From an uncultured Hyphomicrobiales bacterium (GTDB lineage: Bacteria > Pseudomonadota > Alphaproteobacteria > Rhizobiales > Devosiaceae): 64,000 nucleotides of DNA. Positions 36,262 through 45,152 of this stretch are shown here, in pieces (positions within the stretch are counted from its first letter, which is position 1; every line of letters starts with the position of its first letter). Under the pieces are notes generated by a model. It had not been told where the DNA came from. It made no database searches and saw only the letters and a list, made by a program, of their open reading frames with translations. Where the stretch lies: contig CAIKKY010000021.1 of NCBI GenBank assembly GCA_903828145.1, positions 120,029 through 184,028 of the forward strand, given 5' to 3'. The translations under genes and the position numbers were made by a program.

Positions 36262-37779
36262 ATGACGCTGCTCGTCCTTCAGCATGTCAGCAAGGCCTAT
36301 GGCGGCGTGCCTGCGCTCAGGGGCGTGACCCTGACGGTCAGCCCCGGCGAAATTCACGCCCTGATGGGCGAAAACGGCGCGGGCAAATCCACCCTCATCA
36401 AGATTCTCGCAGGCGTTGTCGCCCCCGATAGCGCCACCATCCGCATGGATGGCGCGCCCGTGGTGATCGATTCCCCGCGCGTGGCGCACCGGTTGGGGCT
36501 GCGCTTCATCCATCAGGAACTCAATGTCGTGCCCACCCTGTCGGTGGCCGAAAACATTCTCCTCAGCCAGCCCGTACCCCGGCGGCTCGGGCTGTTTGTC
36601 GATTGGGCAAAGCTCAACCGGCTGGCCGGAGAAGCACTCAAAACCCTTGGCATCACCCATATCGATCCGCGCGCGCCGCTCGCGGCCCTGTCGCTCGGCG
36701 ACCAGATGCTGGTGAAGATTTCGAGCGCGCTCGTCAGCGAGCCCGGCGCCCCCGCGCGGCTCTATGTCATGGACGAGCCGACCGCCGCCCTGACCCGCGA
36801 GGAAAGCGAGCGGCTGTTCCGCGTGCTCAACGAAATCCGCAGGGCCGGCAATTCAGTGCTCTATGTCAGCCATCGGCTCGACGAGGTGATGACGCTGTGC
36901 GACCGCGCCACCGTGCTGCGCGATGGCGTGGCCATCGATTCAGGCAAGCTGGCCGACATCACCCACAATGATCTCGTCTCGATGATGATCGGCCGCAAAG
37001 TGCAGGACGCCTATCCGGCTCCAGCCCGTCCGGCCGAAAGCCGGGAGCTGTTCGCGGCCATCGATCTGTCGGGCCCGGGCGTCGGCCCCATCACCCTTGC
37101 GGTCAAGGCGGGCGAGGTGCTCGGCATTGCCGGGCTCTCGGGCATGGGACAGACCGCGCTGTTGCGAATGATTCTGGGCGATACACGCGCTAAAGGCGAC
37201 ATGCGGCTTGATGGTCAGCCCTGGCGCCCGCGCGGCCCCGCTGACGCGTGGCAGGGCGGTGTCGCCTATGTCCCCGCCGAACGGCGCAGCGAGGGCTTGG
37301 TGCTGAGCCGCCCGATTTACGAAAATATCACGCTGCCGCACCTGTCGCGCCAGAGCCGGAGCGGCCTGTTGCTGCTGCGCGGGCTGGAGCGCGCGTTGAG
37401 CCAGAAGCTCGGCGACGGCGTGCGGCTCAAGGCCAATACCGTCAACCAGCGCGCTGTCGAACTCTCCGGCGGCAACCAGCAGAAGGTGGTGTTCGCCAAA
37501 GCCCTCAACGGCACGCCAAAGCTGCTGCTGCTCAATGAGCCAACCCGCGGCGTCGATGTTGGCGCGAAATTCGACATTTACCAGATCATCCGCACCATGA
37601 CGGCTAAGGGGCTGGGGGTGATTCTGGTTTCGTCTGATCTGCCCGAATTGATCGGCATGGCCGACCGGATCGCCATCATGCGCAGCGGCGAAGTCAAAGA
37701 CGTCGTTGCGGCGCAAGGGCTCGGCGAAGAGGCCCTGTTGAACCTCTGTTACGGCCGCGACGCGGCGAAGGTGGCCTGA
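36262..37779 (+). CDS. Sugar ABC importer ATPase (RbsA/XylG type)
   Basis: A 505-residue fused double ATPase. The first half has Walker A GENGAGKST (36-44), signature LSLGDQMLVKISSAL (lacking the usual second glycine) and Walker B LYVMDEP. The second half has the degenerate GLSGMGQTALLRMIL P-loop, VPAERRSEGLV, a complete signature LSGGNQQK and LLLNEPTRGVDVGAK. This asymmetry is normal in RbsA-like proteins. Its stop overlaps the permease start (TGATG). Confidence 0.92.
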   Translation: MTLLVLQHVSKAYGGVPALRGVTLTVSPGEIHALMGENGAGKSTLIKILAGVVAPDSATIRMDGAPVVIDSPRVAHRLGLRFIHQELNVVPTLSVAENILLSQPVPRRLGLFVDWAKLNRLAGEALKTLGITHIDPRAPLAALSLGDQMLVKISSALVSEPGAPARLYVMDEPTAALTREESERLFRVLNEIRRAGNSVLYVSHRLDEVMTLCDRATVLRDGVAIDSGKLADITHNDLVSMMIGRKVQDAYPAPARPAESRELFAAIDLSGPGVGPITLAVKAGEVLGIAGLSGMGQTALLRMILGDTRAKGDMRLDGQPWRPRGPADAWQGGVAYVPAERRSEGLVLSRPIYENITLPHLSRQSRSGLLLLRGLERALSQKLGDGVRLKANTVNQRAVELSGGNQQKVVFAKALNGTPKLLLLNEPTRGVDVGAKFDIYQIIRTMTAKGLGVILVSSDLPELIGMADRIAIMRSGEVKDVVAAQGLGEEALLNLCYGRDAAKVA

Positions 37780-38729
37780 TGCTCAAATTCGTCCTCCGCT
37801 TCGGCACGCTCATTGGCTTCGCCATCATCCTCGTGGTGTTCACCATCGCCCTGCCGGAGTCATTCCTCACCGCCCGCAACTGGCTGAATATCAGCCAGCA
37901 GCTCTCCATGCTCACCGTCGTCGCGGCGGGCATGACCGTGGTAATGGTGATGGGCGATTTCGATCTGTCGGTCGGCTCCATGGCCACCCTTGCCGGCGTA
38001 GTGGCCGCCCTGCTCTTCACTCTCGGCCAGCCGATTGAGGTCGCGGTCGGCGCGGCGCTCCTCATCGGGCTCCTCGGCGGCATCTTCAACGGCATCATGG
38101 TCAGCGTCTTCGGCATCCTGCCCTTCGTCGCAACGCTTGCCACCCTCACCATGTTTTCGGGTGCCGCCTTTATTGTGTCGGGCGGCAAGACCATTTCGGG
38201 CCGCGCCATCCCCGAAGCCTTCGGCGCCTTCGCGCGCACCGGCGTCGATATCGGCGGGTTCATTGTGCCCAATCTGACGATTGTTGCGGCACTGGTGCTG
38301 GTCGTCACCTGGGTGCTGCTGGAACAGACCCCGTTCGGACGGCGGCTATATGCCATTGGCGGCAATATCGAAGCCGCGCACCTTTCCGGCGTGCGGGTCA
38401 GGCGGCTGAAAATCGCGGCCTTCGCGCTCACCGGGCTCAGCGCCGCCGGGGCCGGCCTCCTCTACGCCAGCCGCGTGGCCTCTGCCAACCCGACACAGGG
38501 CAGCGGGCTGATGCTCAATGCCATTGCGGCGGTGTTCCTCGGCATGACCATGAGCCGCCAGGGCGAACCGCGCCTCCTCGGCACGCTGATGGGCGTGCTG
38601 ATCCTCGGCGTGCTCGACAATGGCCTGACCCAGATGAGCGTCGATAGCTATGTGCGGCAGGTGCTGGTGGGCGGCATCATTCTCATCGCCGTGGCGCTCG
38701 GCTCGATCAGCAAGACCCGTCGGCGCTGA
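37779..38729 (+). CDS. Sugar ABC importer permease (RbsC type)
   Basis: A 316-residue permease with eight to ten predicted helices. Family features: VMVMGDFDLSVGSMATLAGV, NGIMVSVFGILPFVATLATLTMFSG, GRRLYAIGGNIEAAHLSGVRV (the ATPase-contact loop) and GLMLNAIAAVFLGMTM. It forms a homodimer channel for the sugar. Translationally coupled to the ATPase. Confidence 0.92.
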   Translation: MLKFVLRFGTLIGFAIILVVFTIALPESFLTARNWLNISQQLSMLTVVAAGMTVVMVMGDFDLSVGSMATLAGVVAALLFTLGQPIEVAVGAALLIGLLGGIFNGIMVSVFGILPFVATLATLTMFSGAAFIVSGGKTISGRAIPEAFGAFARTGVDIGGFIVPNLTIVAALVLVVTWVLLEQTPFGRRLYAIGGNIEAAHLSGVRVRRLKIAAFALTGLSAAGAGLLYASRVASANPTQGSGLMLNAIAAVFLGMTMSRQGEPRLLGTLMGVLILGVLDNGLTQMSVDSYVRQVLVGGIILIAVALGSISKTRRR

Positions 38730-38753
38730 TCGCTCGAACGCGCGGGACGGCTC

Positions 38754-39482
38754 TTAGCGCGGCGAGAACTTCGCCATGCTGCCGGAATAGGTTTTGGTGA
38801 GCGGCCGGGCATAGCCGCCGACCTTTGAGGTTTTAAGGCCCATACCGGCCAATCCTTCGGCAAGCTTCACCGCTGCGGCGACCCCATCGATGACCGGCAC
38901 GCCGTGCTGGCGGCTGAGATCGGCCGCCAGATCGACCATGCCCGCACAGCCAAGCACAATCGCTTCGGCGCCATCCTCGCGCAGCGCCCGGGCGATTTCC
39001 TCGGAGATCCGGTCACAGGCAGCCGAGCCCGGCTTTTCTAGATCGAGCACCGCGACTTCCGCCGCGCGCACCCGCGCACAGCGCGATGCGAGCCCGTATT
39101 TGCTGATGTTATGCTCAAGCGCCGCGATCGAGCGCGACAGCGTCGTCACCACCGAGAACCGGCCTGCCACGAGGCTGGCCATGTGGAACCCGGCCTCGCC
39201 AATGCCGATGACCGGCGAATCCGAAAAGCTGCGTGCCGCATCAAGCCCGGTATCATCGAAACACGCGATCACGGTGGCATCGACCGGACCGGCCTTCTGC
39301 ATTTCGCCAATCATGCCCGGAATAGCGAACACTTCATCATAATAGCCTTCAATGCTGGCCGGACCATCGAGCGGCGACACAGCGATGATTTCAGTGCCCG
39401 GCGCTGCCACGGCGCGCGCACCAGCGGCGATCTTGCCGGTCATCGAGGCGGTCGTGTTCGGGTTGACGACAAGAATACGCAT
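38754..39482 (-). CDS. Asp/Glu/hydantoin racemase family protein
   Basis: A 242-residue racemase-family protein starting MRILVVNPNTTASMTGKIA. It has the two active-site cysteines typical of cofactor-independent racemases (IACFDDTGLDAAR and IVLGCAGMVDLA) and the surrounding symmetry. Hydantoin racemases act on 5-substituted hydantoins; related enzymes act on amino acids or allantoin. It is the last gene of the liv-type importer operon (TGATG overlap with livF), which suggests that the importer takes up a hydantoin, a D-amino acid or a related ureide. Confidence 0.85.
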   Translation of the reverse strand: MRILVVNPNTTASMTGKIAAGARAVAAPGTEIIAVSPLDGPASIEGYYDEVFAIPGMIGEMQKAGPVDATVIACFDDTGLDAARSFSDSPVIGIGEAGFHMASLVAGRFSVVTTLSRSIAALEHNISKYGLASRCARVRAAEVAVLDLEKPGSAACDRISEEIARALREDGAEAIVLGCAGMVDLAADLSRQHGVPVIDGVAAAVKLAEGLAGMGLKTSKVGGYARPLTKTYSGSMAKFSPR

Positions 39483-40201
39483 CACAGGTCTCCGCCGAGA
39501 TAGAGCGCCTTGACCCGCTCGTCGTTCAACATCTCGGCCGAATTGCCGCTGAGCGCGACCGAACCCGTGGTCATGGCATAGGCCCGCTGCGAAATGCGCA
39601 GCGCCATGCGCGAGTTCTGTTCCACGAGCAGCACGGAAACCTTTTCATCGCGGTTGATCGAGACGATGGACCGCGCAATTTCCTGCACCAGTTTCGGCGC
39701 AACGCCCAGCGACGGCTCGTCGAGCAGCAGCAGCCTCGGCTTCGCCATCAGCGCCCGCCCGATCACCAGCATCTGCTGTTCGCCGCCCGATAGCGTGCTC
39801 GCCTGCTGGCTCCAGCGCTCCTTGAGGCGCGGGAAACGGGCCACCACCTTGTCCAGTGTTTCGGCAATGCCGGCTTTGTCGCTGCGCGAAAACGCCCCCA
39901 TCATCAGGTTGTCGCGCACGCTCATCAGCGGGAACACCCGGCGCCCTTCGGGCACCATGGCAATGCCCTTGCGCACAATGGCATCGGGCGCCGTGCCATC
40001 AATCCGCTGGCCATCGAACAGGATTTCGCCGCTCTTCAGCGCCCTCAGGCCGGTGATTGCCCTCAGGATCGAGCTTTTGCCGGCCCCATTGGCGCCGATC
40101 AGCGCCACGGTCTCGCCCTCGTTCACTTCAAGCGTCACGCCTTTGAGCGCATAGACCTGATCGTAATAAAGTTCGGCGTTGGAAACAGAGAGCAGTGCCA
40201 T
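39482..40201 (-). CDS. livF: LivF-type branched-chain ABC importer ATPase
   Basis: A 239-residue ATPase with Walker A GANGAGKSS, the MVPEGRRVFPLMSV Q-loop region characteristic of LivF, signature LSGGEQQ, Walker B LLLDEPSLGVAPK and the C-terminal VLLVEQN. ATG 40201 starts two bases after the livG stop. Works with LivG, LivH and LivM for hydrophobic or amide-type solutes. Confidence 0.9.
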   Translation of the reverse strand: MALLSVSNAELYYDQVYALKGVTLEVNEGETVALIGANGAGKSSILRAITGLRALKSGEILFDGQRIDGTAPDAIVRKGIAMVPEGRRVFPLMSVRDNLMMGAFSRSDKAGIAETLDKVVARFPRLKERWSQQASTLSGGEQQMLVIGRALMAKPRLLLLDEPSLGVAPKLVQEIARSIVSINRDEKVSVLLVEQNSRMALRISQRAYAMTTGSVALSGNSAEMLNDERVKALYLGGDL

Positions 40202-40203
40202 GA

Positions 40204-40983
40204 TCAAATCCCGATGCTCTCGTCTTCGCTGCCAAGATAGGCGTCGATAACAGCCTGATTGCGCTGGATTTCAGACGGCGTGCCTTCGGCGATCTTCTGG
40301 CCAAAATTGAGCACCACGATCCGGTCCGAGATTTTCATCACTGCCGGCATGTCGTGCTCGACCAGCATCACCGTCACGCCCCGGTCGCGCACGCCCTTGA
40401 CCAGCTGCACCGCACGCATGGTCTCATCGTGGTTCATCCCGGCGAACGGCTCATCGAGCAGTAGCACTTTGGGGTTGGTGGCGAGCCCGATGGCAATACC
40501 CAGGGCCCGCAGATGCCCCTGCGGCAGCGACCCGGCTTCCGCATCGGCGAGGTCTTTAAGCCCGAGGAACCCGAGAATGTCATCGGTGGAGCGCGCGAAC
40601 TCAGCCTCATCGGCGCGGGCGCGCGTGGTGCCGAGAAAAAACCCCGCAAGCCCCGCCCGGCTGCGCAGATGGTGCGCCACCAGCACGTTGTCGCGCACGC
40701 TCAGGGCCTTGAAAATCGTCGCTTCCTGAAAGGTGCGGACCACGCCCTTCCGCGCCACCGCATGCGGCGCACGGCCGGAAATCGTCTCGCCCTCGAAGGT
40801 AACCTTGCCCGTGGTGGGGCGGAGAAACGAGGAGATCAGCTTGAACAGGGTCGATTTGCCCGCGCCATTCGGCCCGATCACGGCGAGGATTTCGCCCTGG
40901 TTGAGGCTGAACGACACATCGTTCACCGCCACAAGGCCGCTGAACTTTTTGGTCAGGTTGGTAACGGTCAGGATCGGAGCCAT
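40204..40983 (-). CDS. livG: LivG-type branched-chain ABC importer ATPase
   Basis: A 259-residue ATPase with Walker A GPNGAGKST, VRTFQEATIFKALSV Q-loop, signature region LPQGHLRALGIAIGLATNPK (a variant of LSGGQQ, with LPQG), Walker B LLLDEPFAGMN and VTVMLVEHDM. The LPQG signature is found in a subset of LivG proteins, particularly those of urea- or amide-type importers. The ATG shares one base with the livM stop. Confidence 0.9.
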   Translation of the reverse strand: MAPILTVTNLTKKFSGLVAVNDVSFSLNQGEILAVIGPNGAGKSTLFKLISSFLRPTTGKVTFEGETISGRAPHAVARKGVVRTFQEATIFKALSVRDNVLVAHHLRSRAGLAGFFLGTTRARADEAEFARSTDDILGFLGLKDLADAEAGSLPQGHLRALGIAIGLATNPKVLLLDEPFAGMNHDETMRAVQLVKGVRDRGVTVMLVEHDMPAVMKISDRIVVLNFGQKIAEGTPSEIQRNQAVIDAYLGSEDESIGI

Positions 40984-41963
40984 CAGCGCTTCGCCCCCTT
41001 GCGGCTGGGAATGAGGCTCAACAGCCCGTTGGGCAGCACCAGCATCAGCCCGATGAGAATGGCAGCATAGATCAGCAGCTGGAAGCGCTGCGCCTGAAAC
41101 AGCAGATCCCACCCGAAGCGCAGCACAAACGTGCCGACAATAGGCCCGAACACATAGCCCAGCCCGCCGAGGAAGCAGTTGAGCATGAAGTTGATCGAAT
41201 CCTGCGTGGTGAAGCTCGACGGATAGACCGATTGCGACACCGCCGAAAACACTGCCCCCGCGACACCCCCGAGGAAGGATGAAATCGCATAGGCGATGAC
41301 CCGGAGCCGGGCGATATCAATCCCTGCCGATTGCGCCAGATCTTCGTTTTGCTGCAAGGCGACAAACAATTGCCCGATCCGCGAGCGCATCAGCCGCCAC
41401 ACGAGCAGGAAGGTGATGAGCATGAGGATGATCGCCACATAGTAGAAGGCGATGCGGGGGTTTTCGAGCGTGGCGAAGTCGGGAACGAGCGTAATGCCGC
41501 CAATCGCGATGGGGCCGGGCATCGGCAGGTTGACCATGCCCTTTGCGCCCTTGGTGATTGGCAGCGCCAGCGCCGACAGCCGCGCCACCTCGGTCGAAAC
41601 GAGTGTCACCATGGAGAAATACACGCCGCGCAACCTGAGGATCGGCAGGCCGATCACCACGGCAATACAAGCCGCGAACAGCCCGGCGAGCGGGATACTG
41701 AGCCAGAAGGATACGCCATAGGTGGCAACCAGAATGGCCGACACATAGCCGCCCACCAGCGCATAGGCCGATTGCCCGATATTGATGCGGCCGATGGCGA
41801 AGGTGATCCACACCCCGGCGCTGGCAATCGACAACAGCGCGATGAGCGTGAAGGTGTAGAGATAGTCGTTCCGCCCCGCCAGCACCGTGAAAAACGGCAC
41901 AACGGTCAGCATGACGACGGCGAAAACGGCATAGCCGATGATTTGCAGGCGGTCAGACATCAT
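40983..41963 (-). CDS. livM: LivM-type branched-chain ABC permease
   Basis: A 326-residue permease with about eight to ten helices. FAIGRINIGQSAYALVGGYVSAILV is the family's NXGXFxxIGAY-like segment, and GIDIARLRVIAYAISSFLGGVAGAVFS is the ATPase-contact region. The start is a double ATG that overlaps the livH stop. Confidence 0.9.
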   Translation of the reverse strand: MMSDRLQIIGYAVFAVVMLTVVPFFTVLAGRNDYLYTFTLIALLSIASAGVWITFAIGRINIGQSAYALVGGYVSAILVATYGVSFWLSIPLAGLFAACIAVVIGLPILRLRGVYFSMVTLVSTEVARLSALALPITKGAKGMVNLPMPGPIAIGGITLVPDFATLENPRIAFYYVAIILMLITFLLVWRLMRSRIGQLFVALQQNEDLAQSAGIDIARLRVIAYAISSFLGGVAGAVFSAVSQSVYPSSFTTQDSINFMLNCFLGGLGYVFGPIVGTFVLRFGWDLLFQAQRFQLLIYAAILIGLMLVLPNGLLSLIPSRKGAKR

Positions 41964-42829
41964 CAGCCCCAGGGCTTGCCCATCAGCCCATTGGGCCGAA
42001 TGGCGAGGAAGATCATCAGGCTGGCGAAGATCACGAGATAGGTGATGTCGCCATAGGCGTGGAGCACGGTGAGACCCACCGCTTCGAGCATGCCGAGCAC
42101 AAGCCCGCCGGCGATTGCGCCGCCGACCACGCCCGCGCCGCCAATCATCACCATCAGGAAGGCCTTGGTGGAAATGGCGCCGCCAATACCGGAGTTCACC
42201 CCGACAATCGCGACCAGCAGCCCGCCGACGAGTCCCGCCAGCAGCGCACCGAGCGCAAAGCCGAAGTTGGAATAGCGGTTGACGTTCACGCCCATCAACT
42301 GGGCGGCGGTCCGATCCTGCGCCAGGGCGCGCATGGCCCGGCCCGGCTTCGAGAACTGCATGAAGGCCATGAACCCGGCGATGAAGACCACCGCCAGCGC
42401 CGCCACTAGGATGCGGTCATACGGAATGACAATAGTGCCGGTGTTCAGCACGCCATTAAGGATCTTCGGCACGCCGCGCCCTTTTTCGCCGAACACGAGG
42501 AGGATGATGGCATCGAACAGGAAGGCGACAGCGGCGGCCAGCAGCATGGTGCTTTCATCGCGCTTGGATCGCCGGATAACCGGTCTGAACAGGAACTTTT
42601 CGAGCAGCGCCCCGATAAGGGCGAGGCTGACCGCGCTGGCGACAAGCGCCACGGGAAACGGCAGGTGCCACTGCCCGTACACCGTGTAGGTGACAAAGCC
42701 GCCGAGCACATACATCTGCCCATGCGCGAAATTGAGGACGTTCATCAAGGCAAAGATGAGCGTCAGCCCCAGCGCAATCAGCGCATATTGGGCGCCAAGG
42801 TAGAGCCCGTTGACGAGAACCTGTTCCAT
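41963..42829 (-). CDS. livH: LivH-type branched-chain ABC permease
   Basis: A 288-residue permease with about eight helices. It starts EQVLVNGLYLGAQYALIALGLTLIFALMNVLNFAHGQ, the LivH signature, and has RALAQDRTAAQLMGVNVNRY (coupling loop) and IGGAGVVGGAIAGGLVLGML. Separated from the binding-protein gene upstream by a 75-bp gap with a strong hairpin. Confidence 0.92.
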   Translation of the reverse strand: MEQVLVNGLYLGAQYALIALGLTLIFALMNVLNFAHGQMYVLGGFVTYTVYGQWHLPFPVALVASAVSLALIGALLEKFLFRPVIRRSKRDESTMLLAAAVAFLFDAIILLVFGEKGRGVPKILNGVLNTGTIVIPYDRILVAALAVVFIAGFMAFMQFSKPGRAMRALAQDRTAAQLMGVNVNRYSNFGFALGALLAGLVGGLLVAIVGVNSGIGGAISTKAFLMVMIGGAGVVGGAIAGGLVLGMLEAVGLTVLHAYGDITYLVIFASLMIFLAIRPNGLMGKPWG

Positions 42830-42858
42830 ACTGCCCCACCCGCACCTTCAATCGAAAA

Positions 42859-42883
42859 CGGGGCCGGACAGAATCCGGCCCCG
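42859..42883 (-). terminator. Hairpin between liv binding protein and permease genes
   Basis: A 9-bp perfect stem CGGGGCCGG / CCGGCCCCG with a 7-nt loop. On the minus strand it is followed by TTTTCGAT. It resembles an intrinsic terminator placed just after the binding-protein gene, so only part of the transcripts should continue into livHMGF. Confidence 0.65.
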
Positions 42884-42904
42884 CAAAGGGTTCAGCTTAA
42901 AGGC

Positions 42905-44104
42905 TTAGTCAACCTGGCCCACGAACAGCGTCACGAATTCGCCGTTCTGGTACTCATTGACCACCATCGGCACCGCAAGCTGGCGCTTCTGGCCGAACGA
43001 GGTCGAGCCGACATAGCTCAGCTTCGCCTCGGGATCCTTCAGGTACGGATTCGGGGCCGAGAAACCGTCGATGGTCTTCTTGAACTCATCAACATTCTCG
43101 AGAGCCGCCGGGTTCGCCTTCAGCGTATCGATGATGTACTGGAGCGCGTACACCTTGGTGTTCGACTCGTCGTTGTACTCGCCGAACTTGGCCGTGTAGG
43201 TCTCGATGAACTTGACCATTTCGTCCGACCGGATTTCCGGGGTCGAAGCGCCGCCCACCGAGATGAAGCCATTGGCGAGATCGCCAGCGCCTTCCTTGAG
43301 CACGGCAGCGTCCTGCGCGGTTTCGGTGGAAATCAGACCGGTATAGCCAAGCTCGCGTGCCGCGCGGATGATCAGCGGCGCATTGGCCGGAGCCACGCCC
43401 GAGAGCACCAGCAGGTCGGGCTTGAGACCCACGATCGGGGTCACGACCGGCGAGAAGTCGGTAGTGTCGTTGGCATAGGTATCCTGATCGGCAACAACTT
43501 CAAGGCCGAGAGCCTTGGCTGCCGCCACGCCACCGTCACGCTGGCTCAGCGGATCGGACTCGTTGGCCGCAAGGAAGGCCACCGTCTTCACGCCCTTGTT
43601 GTCCTGCAGATATTTGTAGATCGCCGGACCCGACTGGTAGTTCGCGATCATGCCCAGAACAGCGTTCGAGGCCGGAGCGGTGTAAAGCTCCTTCGGGAAG
43701 GCGTAGGGGAAGTAGATGATGTTGTTCTTCTCGGCGACGGGGCGAACGGCGGCAGCGCCATCGTCCACATTCGGGCCAACCACATAGTGGATGCCTTCCT
43801 GCGCCATCTTTTCCATGCCCTGGATGGCAAGCTTCGGATCTTTCTGATCGTCGAAGGTGACGATATCGAGATCATAGGTCACATCGCCGATGGTCACGCC
43901 GCCAGCGGCGTTCCACATGTCGGCCAAGGTTTCCATCGAACGGACGTTCGACGTGCCCCAGGCCGCGGCGGGACCGCTGGTCACGCCCACGAAGCCGATT
44001 TTCAGAACGGGATTGGCCGCAAAAGCCGGCAGCGCCAGCGCGGCGGTGAGGGCAATCGCAGAAGCGGCCCCCAGAAAGGTCAAGGCAGAACGTCGGTTAG
44101 CCAT
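42905..44104 (-). CDS. LivJ-type periplasmic binding protein
   Basis: A 399-residue binding protein with a signal peptide (MANRRSALTFLGAASAIALTA..., cleavage near AFAANP). The mature domain begins VLKIGFVGVTSGPAAAWG, with VTFDDQKDPKLAIQGMEKMAQE and VVGPNVDDGAAAVRPVAEKNNI, as in receptor-ligand-binding-type (Peripla_BP_6) proteins. The frame is open 14 codons further upstream but without signal character. The racemase in the operon suggests hydantoin- or D-amino-acid-like ligands rather than leucine. Confidence 0.88.
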   Translation of the reverse strand: MANRRSALTFLGAASAIALTAALALPAFAANPVLKIGFVGVTSGPAAAWGTSNVRSMETLADMWNAAGGVTIGDVTYDLDIVTFDDQKDPKLAIQGMEKMAQEGIHYVVGPNVDDGAAAVRPVAEKNNIIYFPYAFPKELYTAPASNAVLGMIANYQSGPAIYKYLQDNKGVKTVAFLAANESDPLSQRDGGVAAAKALGLEVVADQDTYANDTTDFSPVVTPIVGLKPDLLVLSGVAPANAPLIIRAARELGYTGLISTETAQDAAVLKEGAGDLANGFISVGGASTPEIRSDEMVKFIETYTAKFGEYNDESNTKVYALQYIIDTLKANPAALENVDEFKKTIDGFSAPNPYLKDPEAKLSYVGSTSFGQKRQLAVPMVVNEYQNGEFVTLFVGQVD

Positions 44105-44205
44105 ATTCGTCTCCAATTTGCACCCTGGGAGCTTTTCGCTCGGCAACCACTCACACGGGGAGCAAAGCCGCCCGCCCGCTGCTTGTCAACAATGCAAACT
44201 GGTTT

Positions 44206-44215
44206 TTGTGCACAA
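44206..44215. promoter_or_regulatory. Palindrome TTGTGCACAA, candidate GntR operator (liv side)
   Basis: A perfect 10-bp palindrome 102 bp upstream of the LivJ-type gene. It matches the TTGT-NN-ACAA form typical of FCD-type GntR operators and matches the second palindrome at 44345-44354 outside the central two bases. A further GTGCAC core occurs at 44231-44236. The rest of the 310-bp gap has no gene. Confidence 0.5.
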
Positions 44216-44344
44216 TGCTTGGGCGTTTCGGTGCACAGAACCTTGTAAAACTGCATAAAATCAGCAGCTTGGCGATCGCATCCGCCCTGAAACAAAATGT
44301 CACGGCTCTTGTGATTGAGGTTTGTCGTGCCTATTTTCCGATTG

Positions 44345-44354
44345 TTGTATACAA
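44345..44354. promoter_or_regulatory. Palindrome TTGTATACAA, candidate GntR operator (regulator side)
   Basis: A perfect 10-bp palindrome 60 bp upstream of the GntR start codon. It shares TTGT-NN-ACAA with the palindrome on the liv side. The pair would let the regulator control both itself and the divergent importer operon. Deduced from sequence symmetry and position only. Confidence 0.55.
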
Positions 44355-44414
44355 AACTGCCGTGTGCCGAGGCCCTGGGGCCGTCGACCGACGGGGCATC
44401 AGAAGGCTAGATTC

Positions 44415-45152
44415 ATGACCACCGCTTCCGCTTCTCTTGCTGCGCTCGACGACTTTCGTCCGGATAGCCCGAACCGTCCCGCCGCCCGCTGGTATTTCAT
44501 TTACGTCGCGCTGAAAGAGGCGATCCTCACCCACGCCATTGAGCCGGGCACCAAGCTGCCCGAGGATGAGCTGGGGGAAATCTATTCATCGAGCCGCACG
44601 CTGGTGCGCTCGGCGCTCCAGGCACTGGCGCATGACCGGCTGGTGACGCTCGAACTCAACCGGGGTGCCTTTGTCGCAAAGCCCACCCGGCTTGAGGCCC
44701 GCGAAATCTTCGAAGCCCGCGCCATCATCGAGCCCACCGTGGCCGCCCTCGCAGCGCAGGCGGCGACCCCCGCCGATATCGAGCGGCTGCGTCGGCACCT
44801 TGAGGAGGAGCACGTGGCACTGCATGAGGGCCGCAACGGCGAAGCCGTTGACCTGTCCGGCAAGTTCCATGTCGCTATTGCCGAAATCGCCCATCAGACC
44901 GTGCTGACTGAATTCGTGCGCTCGCTCTGCTCACGCTCTTCGCTGATCGTTGCGCTGTATTGGCGGCGGCGCGATGCCATGTGCGAAAGCCACGCGCATC
45001 ACGCGCTGGTCGATGCCATTGCCGCCAACTCGCCCCAGGATGCGCGGGAAATCATGTCGAGCCACCTCGTCGACCTGCTGTCCGGCCTTGATCTGTCCGA
45101 TCGGCCGCCCGAGCCGAAAAAGCTGACCGATATCCTCCGCCGCCCGGCTTAA
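44415..45152 (+). CDS. GntR-family regulator, FCD subfamily
   Basis: A 245-residue repressor-type protein. The N-terminal winged helix (about 20-85) contains LKEAILTHAIEPGTKLPEDELGEIYSSSRTLVRSALQALAHDRLV. The C-terminal FCD helical ligand domain (about 95-225) has metal-site residues in FEARAIIEP, SGKFHVAIAEIAHQ and the SHAHHALVDAI segment. It is divergent from the liv-type operon, which it probably controls. Its stop codon shares a TTAA with that of the antiporter gene on the other strand. Confidence 0.88.
   Translation: MTTASASLAALDDFRPDSPNRPAARWYFIYVALKEAILTHAIEPGTKLPEDELGEIYSSSRTLVRSALQALAHDRLVTLELNRGAFVAKPTRLEAREIFEARAIIEPTVAALAAQAATPADIERLRRHLEEEHVALHEGRNGEAVDLSGKFHVAIAEIAHQTVLTEFVRSLCSRSSLIVALYWRRRDAMCESHAHHALVDAIAANSPQDAREIMSSHLVDLLSGLDLSDRPPEPKKLTDILRRPA

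Noticed and set aside
42665..44248. A 527-codon plus-strand frame opposite the LivJ-type gene
   Set aside because: The minus-strand gene has a signal peptide, family motifs and operon context; the plus-strand frame only reflects high GC at third codon positions.
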